Assembly: GCA_002841945.1 (NCBI GenBank)
Contig: PHBI01000048.1
Span: 1-38,139, forward strand
From: Deltaproteobacteria bacterium HGW-Deltaproteobacteria-14
Lineage (GTDB): Bacteria; Myxococcota_A; UBA9042; PHBI01
DNA: 38,139 nt
Direction: 5' to 3'
Under the pieces are notes generated by a model. It saw only the letters and a program-made list of their open reading frames with translations, searched no databases and was not told the origin of the DNA. Shown here piece by piece: positions 26,221 to 35,176 of the stretch (its first letter is position 1; each line of letters begins with the position of its first letter). The translations under genes were made by a program, and so were the position numbers.

Positions 26221-28074
26221 TCACTGCGTCGGGTGCCGCCGGTCCGCGCCCTGCCGCCTCAGGCCAGGCGTCGCGGAGGCGCGGAGGCGGAAGCGGCTGA
26301 CGATGGCGAGCAGGTCGGCGGAGGCGGCGCGGAGGTCGGTGGCCGCCTCGTTCGTCTCCTCGCTCATCCGCAGGTTCGCGACCATGACGTCGCCGACGCT
26401 GTCCATGCCGGCTTCCACCTGCCGGAGCGCGTCAGCCTGCTGGTCGCTCGCCTCCGAGATCTCTGACACGCGCTCGCTGACCTGGGCGACTCCGCCGGCG
26501 ACCGTGGTCAACGTCTCGGCCGTCCGCGCGGCGAGGCTCGCGCCGAGGCCGATCTCGTCGCGGGTCTGGCTGACGAGCTGAGCGGTCTCGCGAGCGGCCG
26601 CGGCGCTGCGGTTCGCCAGCGCGCGCACCTCTTCGGCGACGACGGCGAAGCCCTTGCCGTGTTCGCCGGCGCGGGCCGCCTCGACCGCCGCGTTGAGCGC
26701 GAGGAGGTTGGTCTGGAAGGCGATGTCGTCGATGATGCGGACCACCCGCGCCACGTCGCGGCTCGCCTGGTCGATGCGGCCCATGCGCTCGAGCAGCTGC
26801 GCCATCAACCCGCTGCCGGCGCCGGCCTGGCCGTCGACGGAGGCGCCCAGCCGGCTCGCGTCGTCGACCGCGTGCGCCGTCGCGACGACCTGGGTCGCGA
26901 TGACCTTCATGGTCGCGCCGAGCTGCTGAACGGTCGCGGCGAGGCTCGTGGCCGAGTGGGACAGCGACGAGCCGGTGGCGCCGACGTCGCCGCCTGCGCG
27001 GTCGATGCGCGCGGCGGTCGCGCCGAGCTGCCGGAGCGCGCCGTCATAGGCCGCCACCGTGTTCTCGATGGCCCGGGCGAGGCGGGCGTGCTGCCCTCGG
27101 TAGTCGCCCCGCATCCCGACGTCGAGGTCGCCCTGCGCCACGCGCTGGAGGACCTCGACGGCGTCGCGGACCGGGCGCTCGAGCTCGACGATGACCCGGT
27201 TGACGCCCTCGCACATCACCTGATAGTCGCCCTTGAACCGCGTGGCGTCGATGTGGGCGTCGAGGTCGCCGGCGAGGACCTGCTGCACGATGCGCTGGTT
27301 GGCGTCGTTGAACTCGCTGAGGCGCGCGAGCACGGCGGTGAGCGAGCCCATGCAGTCGCTGACCTCGTCCGCGGAGCCGCGGTCAGAGCAGGCCTGGCCC
27401 TCGCAAGGGGTGAACAGCCCGCGCTCGACCTGCGCCAGGGCCGTCGAGACCATGCGGATACGGCGGCCGATCCACCGCGCCACCAGAAACACCCCCGCGC
27501 AGACCATGAAGCCGAGGGCCAGCCCGACGAGGAGCGTCCGCCGGACGATGCTCGCGCGCCGCTCGGCGGTCTCGAGGCTCGGGTTGGCGCCGGCGCCGTA
27601 GCGGACGCCGCTCGCCGCGTCCTGGCGCCACGCGATCACGAGGTCGTTGTCCGCGACGGTGAGGTCGACGCGGCCCGGTCGGGCGTCGGCGAGCGCGCGC
27701 GCGACGACCTCCGGTGCGGGGGCCCCGGCCCGGGTCAACCCGCCGAGGCGCGCGCCCGAGGCGTCGAGGGCGAACACGAAGCCCGTGGCGCCGAGCTCGA
27801 GGCCGTCGAGGGCGGCGCCGACCGCGGAGGCCTCCTCTCCCGCCGGGGCCGCGGCGATGATGCGGCCGACGAGGCTCGCCTGCCCGTCGAGGCCGGAGAT
27901 GGTGGTCGCCTCGAGGCCGTCGCTGGCGCTCGCGAGGACCACGCCGAGCATGACCCCGACCGCCACGGCGCAGAGCGCCATGGTCGGGAGCGAGAACTTC
28001 GCCTGGATCGACAGGCGTCTGCGCCGCGCGGGCGCGCTGTCGACGGGCTGGAGGGGGGGGGCGTTGTTGCTCAT
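26221..28074 (-). CDS. Methyl-accepting chemotaxis protein
   Basis: This 617-residue membrane chemoreceptor has TM1 at about 28-50, a short extracytoplasmic domain (about 51-178), TM2 at 179-199, a HAMP region and a second HAMP-like segment (about 270-340, ending [21 protein letters not shown]). A cytoplasmic coiled coil with the conserved kinase-control tip follows ([38 protein letters not shown]). It should regulate a CheA kinase encoded elsewhere; no che genes are nearby, and there is no C-terminal NWETF-type tether. Three Cys (224, 229, 241) cluster just after HAMP 1, which is unusual. ATG 28074 has AGGA upstream. It is convergent with icd. The ligand is unknown. Confidence 0.93.
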   Translation of the reverse strand: MSNNAPPLQPVDSAPARRRRLSIQAKFSLPTMALCAVAVGVMLGVVLASASDGLEATTISGLDGQASLVGRIIAAAPAGEEASAVGAALDGLELGATGFVFALDASGARLGGLTRAGAPAPEVVARALADARPGRVDLTVADNDLVIAWRQDAASGVRYGAGANPSLETAERRASIVRRTLLVGLALGFMVCAGVFLVARWIGRRIRMVSTALAQVERGLFTPCEGQACSDRGSADEVSDCMGSLTAVLARLSEFNDANQRIVQQVLAGDLDAHIDATRFKGDYQVMCEGVNRVIVELERPVRDAVEVLQRVAQGDLDVGMRGDYRGQHARLARAIENTVAAYDGALRQLGATAARIDRAGGDVGATGSSLSHSATSLAATVQQLGATMKVIATQVVATAHAVDDASRLGASVDGQAGAGSGLMAQLLERMGRIDQASRDVARVVRIIDDIAFQTNLLALNAAVEAARAGEHGKGFAVVAEEVRALANRSAAAARETAQLVSQTRDEIGLGASLAARTAETLTTVAGGVAQVSERVSEISEASDQQADALRQVEAGMDSVGDVMVANLRMSEETNEAATDLRAASADLLAIVSRFRLRASATPGLRRQGADRRHPTQ

Positions 28075-28178
28075 GCGAATCCTGCGTTGGCCGCGACGCC
28101 CCTGTAATCGGTCGGTCAGGCCGGTATCATGAGCTAAATCAACGCTCGTGCGCGCGGGCCGGCCCAGCCCCCCGTGCC

Positions 28179-28194
28179 GTGGCCGCGAGGCCAC
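28179..28194 (-). terminator. Hairpin after the LLM monooxygenase gene
   Basis: GTGGCC-GCGA-GGCCAC (6-bp stem, 4-nt loop) begins 12 nt after the LLM gene stop, in the 132-bp gap before the chemoreceptor gene on the same strand. It is a short stem without a T tract. The rest of the gap should hold the chemoreceptor promoter. Confidence 0.35.
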
Positions 28195-28206
28195 CAGGCG
28201 GCGGCG

Positions 28207-29247
28207 TCACGTCCGCGCGTGCCCTGGGGCGGGAGCCGCAGGGGCGCTGGGATCGCGCCCCGCGAGGGCGGACCAGGCCTCGGCGAGGAGGGCGTACGAG
28301 CGCAGGCGCCCCGCGGCGTCGACGATGTGGCTCGCGATCATCACCTCGTCGGCGCGGGTGCGGGCGGCCAGGGCCGCGACGCGCTCGGCGACGGCGTCCG
28401 GGGTGCCGACGATCTGCGTCGCCCGGACCTGGGCGGCGACCGCCTCCTCGAGGGGGGTGAAGCGGTAGGCGCGCGCGGCCTCGGGGGTCGGTGGGCGGAT
28501 GGGGCGCCCGGTGCGCAGGCGCACGAAGGCGACGAGCGCGGGGCGGGCCAGGTCCTCGGCGGCCGCCGCGGTCTCGGCGACGAAGGCCGCCACCGCGAGC
28601 ATCGCGCGCGGGGCGGGGGTCGCGCCGGGGCGGAAGCGCTCGCGGTAGGCGCGCATCGGGCCGTCGGGGGGCGCGGGGCTGAAGTGGGCCGCGTAGGCGA
28701 ACGGGTAGCCGCGGGCGGCGGCGAGGTTCGCGCTGAAGTCGCTCGATCCGAGCAGCCAGATGGGAGGCAGCGCGACGTCGTCGGGCTGCGCGACGACGCC
28801 GGGGACGGCGCCGCGGTCCCACGCGACGAGCTCGGCGAGCTGCGCGGGGAAGTCGTCGCGCATGACCTTCGTCGGATCACCGCGCAGGGCCATGGCGGTG
28901 CGCCCGTCGGTGCCCGGGGCGCGCCCGAGGCCGAGGTCGACGCGGCCGGGGTGCATGGCCTCGAGGAGGCGGTAGACCTCGGCGATGCGCAGCGGGGCGT
29001 GGTTCGGCAGCATCACGCCGCCGGCGCCCAGGCGGATGCGCTCGGTGTGGGCGGCGACGTGGGCGATCATCAGCTCGGGGGCGGTCGAGGCGACGCCGGG
29101 TAGGCTGTGGTGCTCGGCGTACCAGACGCGGGCGTAGCCGAGGGCCTCGGCGTGGCGGGCGAGGGCGACGCTGTCGGCGACGGCGTCGGCGCTGCGCTGG
29201 CCGTCGGCGAGGGGGACGAGATCCAGGATCGACAGGGGGAGCGGCAT
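28207..29247 (-). CDS. LLM-class flavin-dependent oxidoreductase
   Basis: This 346-residue TIM-barrel protein belongs to the bacterial-luciferase-like monooxygenase superfamily. The signatures are LDLVPLADGQRSADAV, YARVWYAEHHSLPG, IRLGAGGVMLPNHAPLRIAE, GRVDLGLGRAPGTDGRT and IVGTPDAVAERV. These proteins use FMNH2 (or F420) to oxidise diverse substrates; the substrate here is unknown. The start is well supported by GGGAGGA 4-5 nt before ATG 29247. It diverges from the glutathione transferase gene across a 218-bp gap that holds an 18-nt palindrome, so joint regulation in detoxification is plausible. The last 15 residues are Ala/Pro-rich and not conserved. Confidence 0.9.
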   Translation of the reverse strand: MPLPLSILDLVPLADGQRSADAVADSVALARHAEALGYARVWYAEHHSLPGVASTAPELMIAHVAAHTERIRLGAGGVMLPNHAPLRIAEVYRLLEAMHPGRVDLGLGRAPGTDGRTAMALRGDPTKVMRDDFPAQLAELVAWDRGAVPGVVAQPDDVALPPIWLLGSSDFSANLAAARGYPFAYAAHFSPAPPDGPMRAYRERFRPGATPAPRAMLAVAAFVAETAAAAEDLARPALVAFVRLRTGRPIRPPTPEAARAYRFTPLEEAVAAQVRATQIVGTPDAVAERVAALAARTRADEVMIASHIVDAAGRLRSYALLAEAWSALAGRDPSAPAAPAPGHART

Positions 29248-29341
29248 GGGGTCCTCCCGCGGCGTCGGGGCGGCCGCGTCGCAGGAAGGTCTGCACGTAT
29301 CGCCGGCGCGCAATCGGAACCGCCTGCTACCGGCGCGCGTG

Positions 29342-29359
29342 CGGGCCGCGCGCGGCCCG
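29342..29359. promoter_or_regulatory. 18-nt perfect palindrome between LLM and GST genes
   Basis: CGGGCCGCGCGCGGCCCG is fully self-complementary with no spacer. It lies about midway between the divergent starts (29247 and 29466), the position expected of a shared operator. High local GC raises the chance of coincidence. Confidence 0.4.
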
Positions 29360-29404
29360 GCCGGGCTGGACAGGGCGCCCGGTCTGGGCGAGCGTGGTCG
29401 CGCG

Positions 29405-29420
29405 CGGCGGCGAACCGCCG
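29405..29420 (+). other. Leader hairpin before the GST gene
   Basis: CGGCGG-CGAA-CCGCCG gives a 6-bp stem with a 4-nt loop, 45 nt upstream of the GST start and well before its ribosome site. Its role is unknown. Confidence 0.3.
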
Positions 29421-29465
29421 ACCGTGCCCATCCAGCTCGCTCGTGATCCAACCCGCGGAGGCCCC

Positions 29466-30089
29466 ATGTCGGTCGTGCTCTACCATCACCCCTTCACCCG
29501 CGCCGCAGGCGTCGTCGGGCAGCTCGAGGAGGTCGGTTGCGACTACACCCTCGAGTTCGTGGACCTGGCGACGGGGCGCCACAAGCAGGCGGACTTTCGG
29601 TCGCGCAACCCGATGGGCAAGGTGCCGGTGCTGGTCGACGGCGACGTCACGGTCACCGAGAGCGCCGCGATCGGCCTGTATCTGGCTGACAGGTACGCGC
29701 CGGGGCGGCTGGCGCCGGCCCTCGACGACCCGCGCCGCGGCACCTACCTCCGCTGGTCCTTCTTCGCGCCGTCGGTGGTCGAGCCGGCGGCGATGGCGCA
29801 CAAGGCGGGCTGGGAGGTGCAGGCGGCGCAGGCGGGCTGGGGCACCTACGGCGAGGTGCTCGACACGATGGAGGCCGCCATCGGCGCCGGGCCGTGGCTG
29901 CTCGGCGAGCAGTTCAGCATGGCCGACCTGATCTTCGGCGGCACGCTGCGCTACATGCTGATGTTCGGGCTCGTCGAGTCGCGGGCGTCGTTCGTCGCCT
30001 ACGCCGCGCGGCTGGCGGAGCGGCCGGCGCTCGTGCGGGCGGAGGCGCGCAATCAGGCCGTGGCGGCGGAGCGGGGCATCGGCCGCTGA
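29466..30089 (+). CDS. Glutathione S-transferase family protein
   Basis: This 207-residue cytosolic GST has a thioredoxin-like N-terminal domain (1-78) with the cis-Pro motif GKVPVLVDGD and the glutathione-binding TESAAIGLYLADRY. An all-helical C-terminal domain contains the N-capping motif (FSMADLIFGGTLRYML). It conjugates or reduces electrophiles with glutathione, or with another thiol if the host lacks it. GGAGG 4 nt before ATG 29466 makes the start secure. It is divergent from the LLM monooxygenase and 94 bp before the phosphoesterase gene. Confidence 0.92.
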   Translation: MSVVLYHHPFTRAAGVVGQLEEVGCDYTLEFVDLATGRHKQADFRSRNPMGKVPVLVDGDVTVTESAAIGLYLADRYAPGRLAPALDDPRRGTYLRWSFFAPSVVEPAAMAHKAGWEVQAAQAGWGTYGEVLDTMEAAIGAGPWLLGEQFSMADLIFGGTLRYMLMFGLVESRASFVAYAARLAERPALVRAEARNQAVAAERGIGR

Positions 30090-30183
30090 GCGGCGGCCCG
30101 ACGCCTCCCCTCGTGCCGGTCAGGCAGGAGTGGTCCGGCGCCGCTCAGGGCCTACAGTGCGCGCTCGCCAGGAGTCCTCGAGC

Positions 30184-31353
30184 GTGCCCAAGAAGTCGTT
30201 CTACCTCGTCTTCGCCGTCGTCGCCCTGGGTGTCGTCTCGGCGATGCACTACTACCTGTGGCTCCGCCTGGTCGCGCAGCCGCTGTGGAGCCCCGCGGTC
30301 GGCGCGCTGCTGACGGGCGCGCTCATCGCGCTGGCCGCCGCGATCCCGCTGACCTTCATCGGTGAGCGCCTCGTCGCGCCGCCCCTCGGCCGGGCGCTCG
30401 TGTGGCCCGGCGCCGTCTGGATGGGTCTCGCCTGGCTGCTGTTCGCGCAGCTCGTGCTGAGCGACCTCGCCCTCGGCCTGCCGGGCCTCCTCGCGGATCC
30501 CGCCACCGCGCGGGTGCGGGCCCTCGTCGTCGTCGGCCTCGGCGCGCTCGGCGTCGCCCTCGGGCTGCGCGGCGCGCTGCGCCTCCCGCGGGTCAAGTTC
30601 GTCACCCTCGAGCTCGACAGGTGGCCCGCCGCGCTCGACGGATACCGCATTGCACAAATCTCCGATCTTCATATCGGTCCTATGCTTGCGGCGAAGTGGC
30701 TCGGCCGGGTCGTGCGCCGCGTCAACGCTGTCGCGGCGGACTGCGTGGTCGTCACCGGGGACCTGGTCGACGGCCCGGCGCGGCACTTCGCGGTCGAGCT
30801 GGCCCCGCTCGCCGAGCTCCGCGCGCGCCACGGGATCTACTGCGTCACCGGCAACCACGAGCTCTACTCGGGCCCCGCGGACTGGCTCCCGGCCTTCGAG
30901 CGGGTCGGCGTGACGGTCCTCGGCAACGCCCGGCGGACCCTCGAGCACAACGGCGCGAGCTTCGACCTCGCCGGCACCCACGACCGCCAGGGCGCCCTCG
31001 CGGGCATCCCCGAGGACCTCGGCCGCGCCCTCGACGGGCGCGACCCCGCCCGGCCGGTCGTGCTCCTCGCCCACACCCCGACGACCTTCCCCGCGGCCGC
31101 CGCCCGCGGCGTGGACCTGACGCTGTCGGGGCACACCCACGGCGGCCAGATATGGCCCTTCAACTACCTCGTCAAGCTCGCCATGCGCTACGTCGCCGGG
31201 CTCTACCGCCGGGGCGACAGCCAGCTCTACGTCAGCCGCGGGACCGGCTTCTGGGGCCCCCCGATGCGCCTCGGGGCGCCGTCGGAGATCACCGCCATCA
31301 CCCTGCGCGCCACCGGGGCGCTCGGCGCGTCACGGGACACGACCGACGGGTGA
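30184..31353 (+). CDS. Membrane-bound calcineurin-like metallophosphoesterase (YaeI-like)
   Basis: This 389-residue protein has about four N-terminal membrane helices (within residues 1-145) ahead of a calcineurin-like domain. All metal motifs are present: ISDLHIGP, VTGDLVDG, CVTGNHELYSG, LLAHTP and LSGHTHGGQIWP. Related YaeI-type proteins are phosphodiesterases associated with lipid A or envelope metabolism; the substrate here is not known. The start is assigned to GTG 30184, preceded by AGGAG at 9-nt spacing; the upstream in-frame stretch is Arg-rich and unlike a membrane protein start. Its 3' end overlaps the converging hybrid kinase gene by 24 bp. Confidence 0.9.
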   Translation: MPKKSFYLVFAVVALGVVSAMHYYLWLRLVAQPLWSPAVGALLTGALIALAAAIPLTFIGERLVAPPLGRALVWPGAVWMGLAWLLFAQLVLSDLALGLPGLLADPATARVRALVVVGLGALGVALGLRGALRLPRVKFVTLELDRWPAALDGYRIAQISDLHIGPMLAAKWLGRVVRRVNAVAADCVVVTGDLVDGPARHFAVELAPLAELRARHGIYCVTGNHELYSGPADWLPAFERVGVTVLGNARRTLEHNGASFDLAGTHDRQGALAGIPEDLGRALDGRDPARPVVLLAHTPTTFPAAAARGVDLTLSGHTHGGQIWPFNYLVKLAMRYVAGLYRRGDSQLYVSRGTGFWGPPMRLGAPSEITAITLRATGALGASRDTTDG

Positions 31354-33885
31354 CGCCTGGTGGCGGTCCGGCTCCGGCGCGCCGAGCGCGTTGCGCACGA
31401 TCTCGAGCAGGGTCGCGGCCTCGGGGGGCTTCTCGATCAGCCCCTCGCCGCGCAGCTCGTCGACGAGCCCCGCGGACTGGGCGCTATATCCGGACACGAA
31501 CAGGATCCGCAGCCCCGGCCAGCGCTCGCGCAGCGCCTTCGCCAGCTCGACGCCGTTCATGCCGGGCATCATCAGGTCGCTGACGACGAGGTCTATCGGC
31601 GGGCGGGCCGCGGCCACCACCTGCAGGGCCTCGTCGCCGCCGGCGGCGGTCTCGACTCGATAGCCGCCCTGGCGGAGCATCCCAGCGATGACCAAGCGCA
31701 CGCCCTCCTCGTCGTCGACCACCAGCACGCGCGCGAGCGTCCCGGGCGCCGGCCTCGGCTGCCCCGGTGGGGGGCGCGTCGGCGGGCGAACGGTGGGGCC
31801 GTCGGGGGCGCGCGGGAAGGCGACGCGGAAGGTGGTGCCGACCCCCGGCTCGCTGGCCACCCAGATGTGCCCGCCGGACTGCCGCACCATGCCGTGTACC
31901 ATCGCCAACCCGAGCCCGGTGCCCTTGCCCACCTCCTTGGTCGTGAAGAACGGCTCGAAGATGTGCGCCATGACCGCGGCGTCCATCCCGATCCCGCTGT
32001 CGGAGACCGTCAGGACGGCGTAGTCGCCATCCGGGACGACGGTGCCGTCGGCCTCGCGGGCGCCGACGAGGGTGGCGTTCGCGGTCGCGATCCGCAGCGT
32101 CCCTTGGTCCGGCATGGCGTCGTGCGCGTTGATGGCGAGGTTCATCAGCGCCTGATCGAGCTGGCCGACGTCGCCGCGGGTCGGCCAGAGCCCCTCGCAG
32201 GCGTCGACCTCGACGGCGACGCGGCTGCCGAGCGCGCTCTTGAGCAGCTCGAGGGTGCCGCTGATCACGGCGTTGAGGTCGATCGTCTCGATGTTGAGCG
32301 TCTGCCGGCGCCCGAACGCCAGCAGCTGGCGCGTCAAGACGGCGGCGCGGCGGCCGGCGTCGCGGATGACGCGCAGGGTGGTGAGCAGCTCCTCGTCGAG
32401 CTCCTCGCCCTGCAGGAGCTCCGTCATGCCGTTGATGACCGTCAGGAGGTTGTTGAAGTCATGGGCGACCCCACCGGCGAGGCGCCCGGTCGCCTCCATG
32501 CGCTGCGTCTGCAGGAGCTGTGCCTCGAGCGCGGCCTGGACGCTCACGTCGCGCGCCGACCAGACGTGGGCGCGCAGCGCGCCGTCCTGGTCGCGGATGG
32601 GGAAGACGCCCAGATCGCACGGATACGGGGCGCCGTCGTGGCAGCGCGCCGCGATCCGGCCACTCCACGGCTCGCCGGCGCTCAACGCGACCCCGATCGC
32701 GGCGCGCCATGGGGGAGGCGCGCCGGCCTCCGCGGCGTCACCGGCGACCAACGTCAGGGGATCGCGCCCGCGCACGGCGTCGGTGGGGTGACCGCTGCGC
32801 TGGTAGAAGGCCGGGTTGGCGTAGACGACGCCGTCTGCCGCCGTCGCGACCAGGATCTGGTCGCCGGTGCTCGCGACGGCGGCGATCATCTGGTCACGCT
32901 CGGCCTGATCGCGCCGCCAGGCGGTGACGTCGGTGCTGATCAACCCCGACCGGACGACGTCGCCGCGCTCGGAGAGCGCGACCGGGAAGCGGCTCGTGAG
33001 GAAGACGCGCTCCTCACCGCCGACCCGCATCGCGATCTCCGTGTGGTCCTCGGGCCCCGCGGCGAGCACCTCCGGTGGGAACACGTCGGACGCCATCGTG
33101 CGCGCGTCCGGGCGCAGGTCGAACGCCGCCAGGAAGGTGTCGCTGGCCGTCTCGATGCGACCTTCGCTGTCCTCGATCGTGATGTGCAGGGGCGCGTGCC
33201 GCATGACGCCCTCGAAGTCCTGGGCGAGCGCCTGCACCGGCGCGCCGAGGCGGCGGCCGAGCCACAGCAGCAGCGGGAACGCGACGAGGACCAGCGCCGC
33301 GAGCAGCCCGCCGCTGATCGCGACGGCCTCCACGAGCAGCGTCCCAGGCGGCTCGCCCCAGATGCCGATGCGCAGCACGGCGGTCCACGCACCGCGGTAG
33401 CCGGCGCGCAGCGGGATCGCGACCTCCGTCACCGGGCGCCCGCCGATGGACAGGTCGCGGACGACCTCGCCGGCGCCCGTGCGTACGGCCGCCGCCGTGC
33501 GCACGGCGACGCTGACGTCAGCGTCGTGCGCCGCCACGCTGGGGGAGGCGGCGCCCGCGTGTACGAAGGCGCCCTCGGGTGGCTCGACGACGCGGATGAA
33601 GGCGATCGTCGGGTTGCGTTCGGTCAGGGTCTCGGCGAGCCGCTGCATCTTGTAGGCGCCGGCCGTCTTGAGGCCCTCGAGCGACGGCCCGAGCACGTCG
33701 GCGATGGTGACGCTCAGGCGCTCGCGCTCGGTGCGCACGGCGTCGACGTAGAGCGCCGAGCCGACGACGACGACGACCGCCATGAGGACCGCCGTGACGG
33801 TCATGAAGGCCATCGCGATGCGGCGGTCGATGCGGTCGAAGGCCGGGTTGCGGACGCTCTCCGGGCGCTCCCCGCGGCCGGTCAT
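31330..33885 (-). CDS. Membrane hybrid histidine kinase (periplasmic sensor, PAS, HK, REC)
   Basis: This 851-residue sensor kinase has TM1 at about 26-47, a periplasmic domain (48-182), TM2 at 183-209, and two PAS-like domains (about 225-325 and 335-450). HisKA follows with His475 (GGVAHDFNNLL), then HATPase (NLAINAHDAM, SDSGIGMD, GKGTGLGLA) and a receiver with DD at 724-725 and phosphoacceptor Asp770 (SDLMMPG). No DNA-binding output is present. Its ATG at 33885 overlaps the stop of the upstream binding-protein gene as ATGA, so the two are translationally coupled. No transporter genes accompany them. This suggests that the lipoprotein presents a ligand to the kinase's periplasmic domain, as in LuxP-LuxQ or TorT-TorS. 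The 3' end overlaps the converging phosphoesterase gene by 24 bp. Confidence 0.93.
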   Translation of the reverse strand: MTGRGERPESVRNPAFDRIDRRIAMAFMTVTAVLMAVVVVVGSALYVDAVRTERERLSVTIADVLGPSLEGLKTAGAYKMQRLAETLTERNPTIAFIRVVEPPEGAFVHAGAASPSVAAHDADVSVAVRTAAAVRTGAGEVVRDLSIGGRPVTEVAIPLRAGYRGAWTAVLRIGIWGEPPGTLLVEAVAISGGLLAALVLVAFPLLLWLGRRLGAPVQALAQDFEGVMRHAPLHITIEDSEGRIETASDTFLAAFDLRPDARTMASDVFPPEVLAAGPEDHTEIAMRVGGEERVFLTSRFPVALSERGDVVRSGLISTDVTAWRRDQAERDQMIAAVASTGDQILVATAADGVVYANPAFYQRSGHPTDAVRGRDPLTLVAGDAAEAGAPPPWRAAIGVALSAGEPWSGRIAARCHDGAPYPCDLGVFPIRDQDGALRAHVWSARDVSVQAALEAQLLQTQRMEATGRLAGGVAHDFNNLLTVINGMTELLQGEELDEELLTTLRVIRDAGRRAAVLTRQLLAFGRRQTLNIETIDLNAVISGTLELLKSALGSRVAVEVDACEGLWPTRGDVGQLDQALMNLAINAHDAMPDQGTLRIATANATLVGAREADGTVVPDGDYAVLTVSDSGIGMDAAVMAHIFEPFFTTKEVGKGTGLGLAMVHGMVRQSGGHIWVASEPGVGTTFRVAFPRAPDGPTVRPPTRPPPGQPRPAPGTLARVLVVDDEEGVRLVIAGMLRQGGYRVETAAGGDEALQVVAAARPPIDLVVSDLMMPGMNGVELAKALRERWPGLRILFVSGYSAQSAGLVDELRGEGLIEKPPEAATLLEIVRNALGAPEPDRHQASPVGRVP

Positions 33886-35057
33886 GGGGTCGTCCGCACG
33901 GGGACGGGCTCGGGGCTCCACACGGGCGTCGCGCTGTCCCACGGCTTGCTGAAGCTCGGCGGCAGCGGCCCCATCCAGCCGGGGTAGCGGGTCAACGTCT
34001 CGCGCGTCACCGGGAAGGTGGGGATCATCTGATCGATGGGGCCGGCCTGGCCGGTCAGCAGCGCCAGGGCGGCGCGCAGCGCGGACGCGCCGATGGGGCC
34101 GCAGAACTGGGCGGAGTCGATGACCGTGAGGCGACCCGCGGTGATGTTGGCGACGCTCTCCGGGTCACCGTCGATGGTGGCCACGAGGATCTCGTCGCGG
34201 CCGGCTCCGGCGAGGGTGTCGACGACGGCCAGCCCGCCGCCGTCGTTGACCGTGAACACCACGTCCACGGAGCCGCGCACGGGGAAGTCGGCCAGGATCT
34301 GCCGGCCGGCGACGCGCCCCGACTGGGGCTCGACGGCCTCGTAGCTGCCGAGGATCGTGAAGGGCTGCCCGCGCTCGCGCAGGGCGGCGAGGAAGCCGTC
34401 GAGGCGCTCGACGGTGGACGAGACGCGGGGGTACTCGACGAGCACGAGGCGCAGAACGTGGTCGTCCGGGAAGCGGGCGGCGATGTACTCGCCGTCGAGG
34501 GTGCCCGCCTGGCGGTTGTCGCTGGTGATGTAGGCGTCGAGCCGCCCGCCGGAGATGTATTGGTCGAAGGCGACGACCGGGACGCCGAGGGTGTTGGCCT
34601 CGCGCAGCTGAGGCGTGAGCGCGTCGTTGTCGGTGGGCTGGACGATGATCGCGTCGGGACGCGCGGCGAGCAGCCGCTTCATCTGCTCGATCTGGCGCAG
34701 GCGGCCGGCCTCGCCGTCGCCAGCGATCGCCGGCAGGAGCGTGACCCGCGGGCCGTCCGTCCGCGCGTTGATGGCGTCGGCCTCGGCCTCGAGCCCGCGG
34801 CGCATGGCGACCTGCCCCGGGATGTTCTCGGACCAGTAGAGGACGCCGATGCGGAACGTCGGCCGCGGGTGGGCGTCGGGCGTGGGCGCGGTCTTGTCGG
34901 CGGACACGGCCTGCGGGGGGGGATGACGCGGCTCGGGCGTCCGCCGCTCGCACCCCACGAGAGCCCCGACCGCGATCGCTGCGACGAGGCCCAGCGCTCG
35001 CGCGAAGGCCCGCGTCCCGCGGCGCGGGGCATCGAGGAGGCGACTCGGAGGATGCAT
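33882..35057 (-). CDS. Sugar-type periplasmic substrate-binding lipoprotein
   Basis: This is a 391-residue lipoprotein (lipobox LVGC, Cys36) with a short Pro-rich linker and a type I periplasmic-binding fold of the ribose/AI-2 kind: FRIGVLYWSENIPGQVAMRRGLE, then IIVQPTDNDALTP, VVAFDQYISGG, YITSDNRQAG, VVFTVNDGGGLAVVDTL and ILVATIDGDPESV. Such proteins bind small sugars or signals and feed a transporter or a receptor. No permease or ATPase gene is nearby; the next gene, overlapping by 4 bp, is a hybrid His kinase, so a sensory role is inferred. ATG 35057 puts the signal peptide correctly at the N terminus. The ligand is unknown. Confidence 0.9.
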   Translation of the reverse strand: MHPPSRLLDAPRRGTRAFARALGLVAAIAVGALVGCERRTPEPRHPPPQAVSADKTAPTPDAHPRPTFRIGVLYWSENIPGQVAMRRGLEAEADAINARTDGPRVTLLPAIAGDGEAGRLRQIEQMKRLLAARPDAIIVQPTDNDALTPQLREANTLGVPVVAFDQYISGGRLDAYITSDNRQAGTLDGEYIAARFPDDHVLRLVLVEYPRVSSTVERLDGFLAALRERGQPFTILGSYEAVEPQSGRVAGRQILADFPVRGSVDVVFTVNDGGGLAVVDTLAGAGRDEILVATIDGDPESVANITAGRLTVIDSAQFCGPIGASALRAALALLTGQAGPIDQMIPTFPVTRETLTRYPGWMGPLPPSFSKPWDSATPVWSPEPVPVRTTP

Positions 35058-35176
35058 GGGCTCATGCTGCGTCCGCGCCCCCGGACGCGTCAAGCGTCGC
35101 GGCCCGCAGCGGCCAGGGTGTCCTGCTGCGGAAGCTTCGCCCGGGGTCGACGCTGGGGCGCAGCGGGCCGCGCCCG

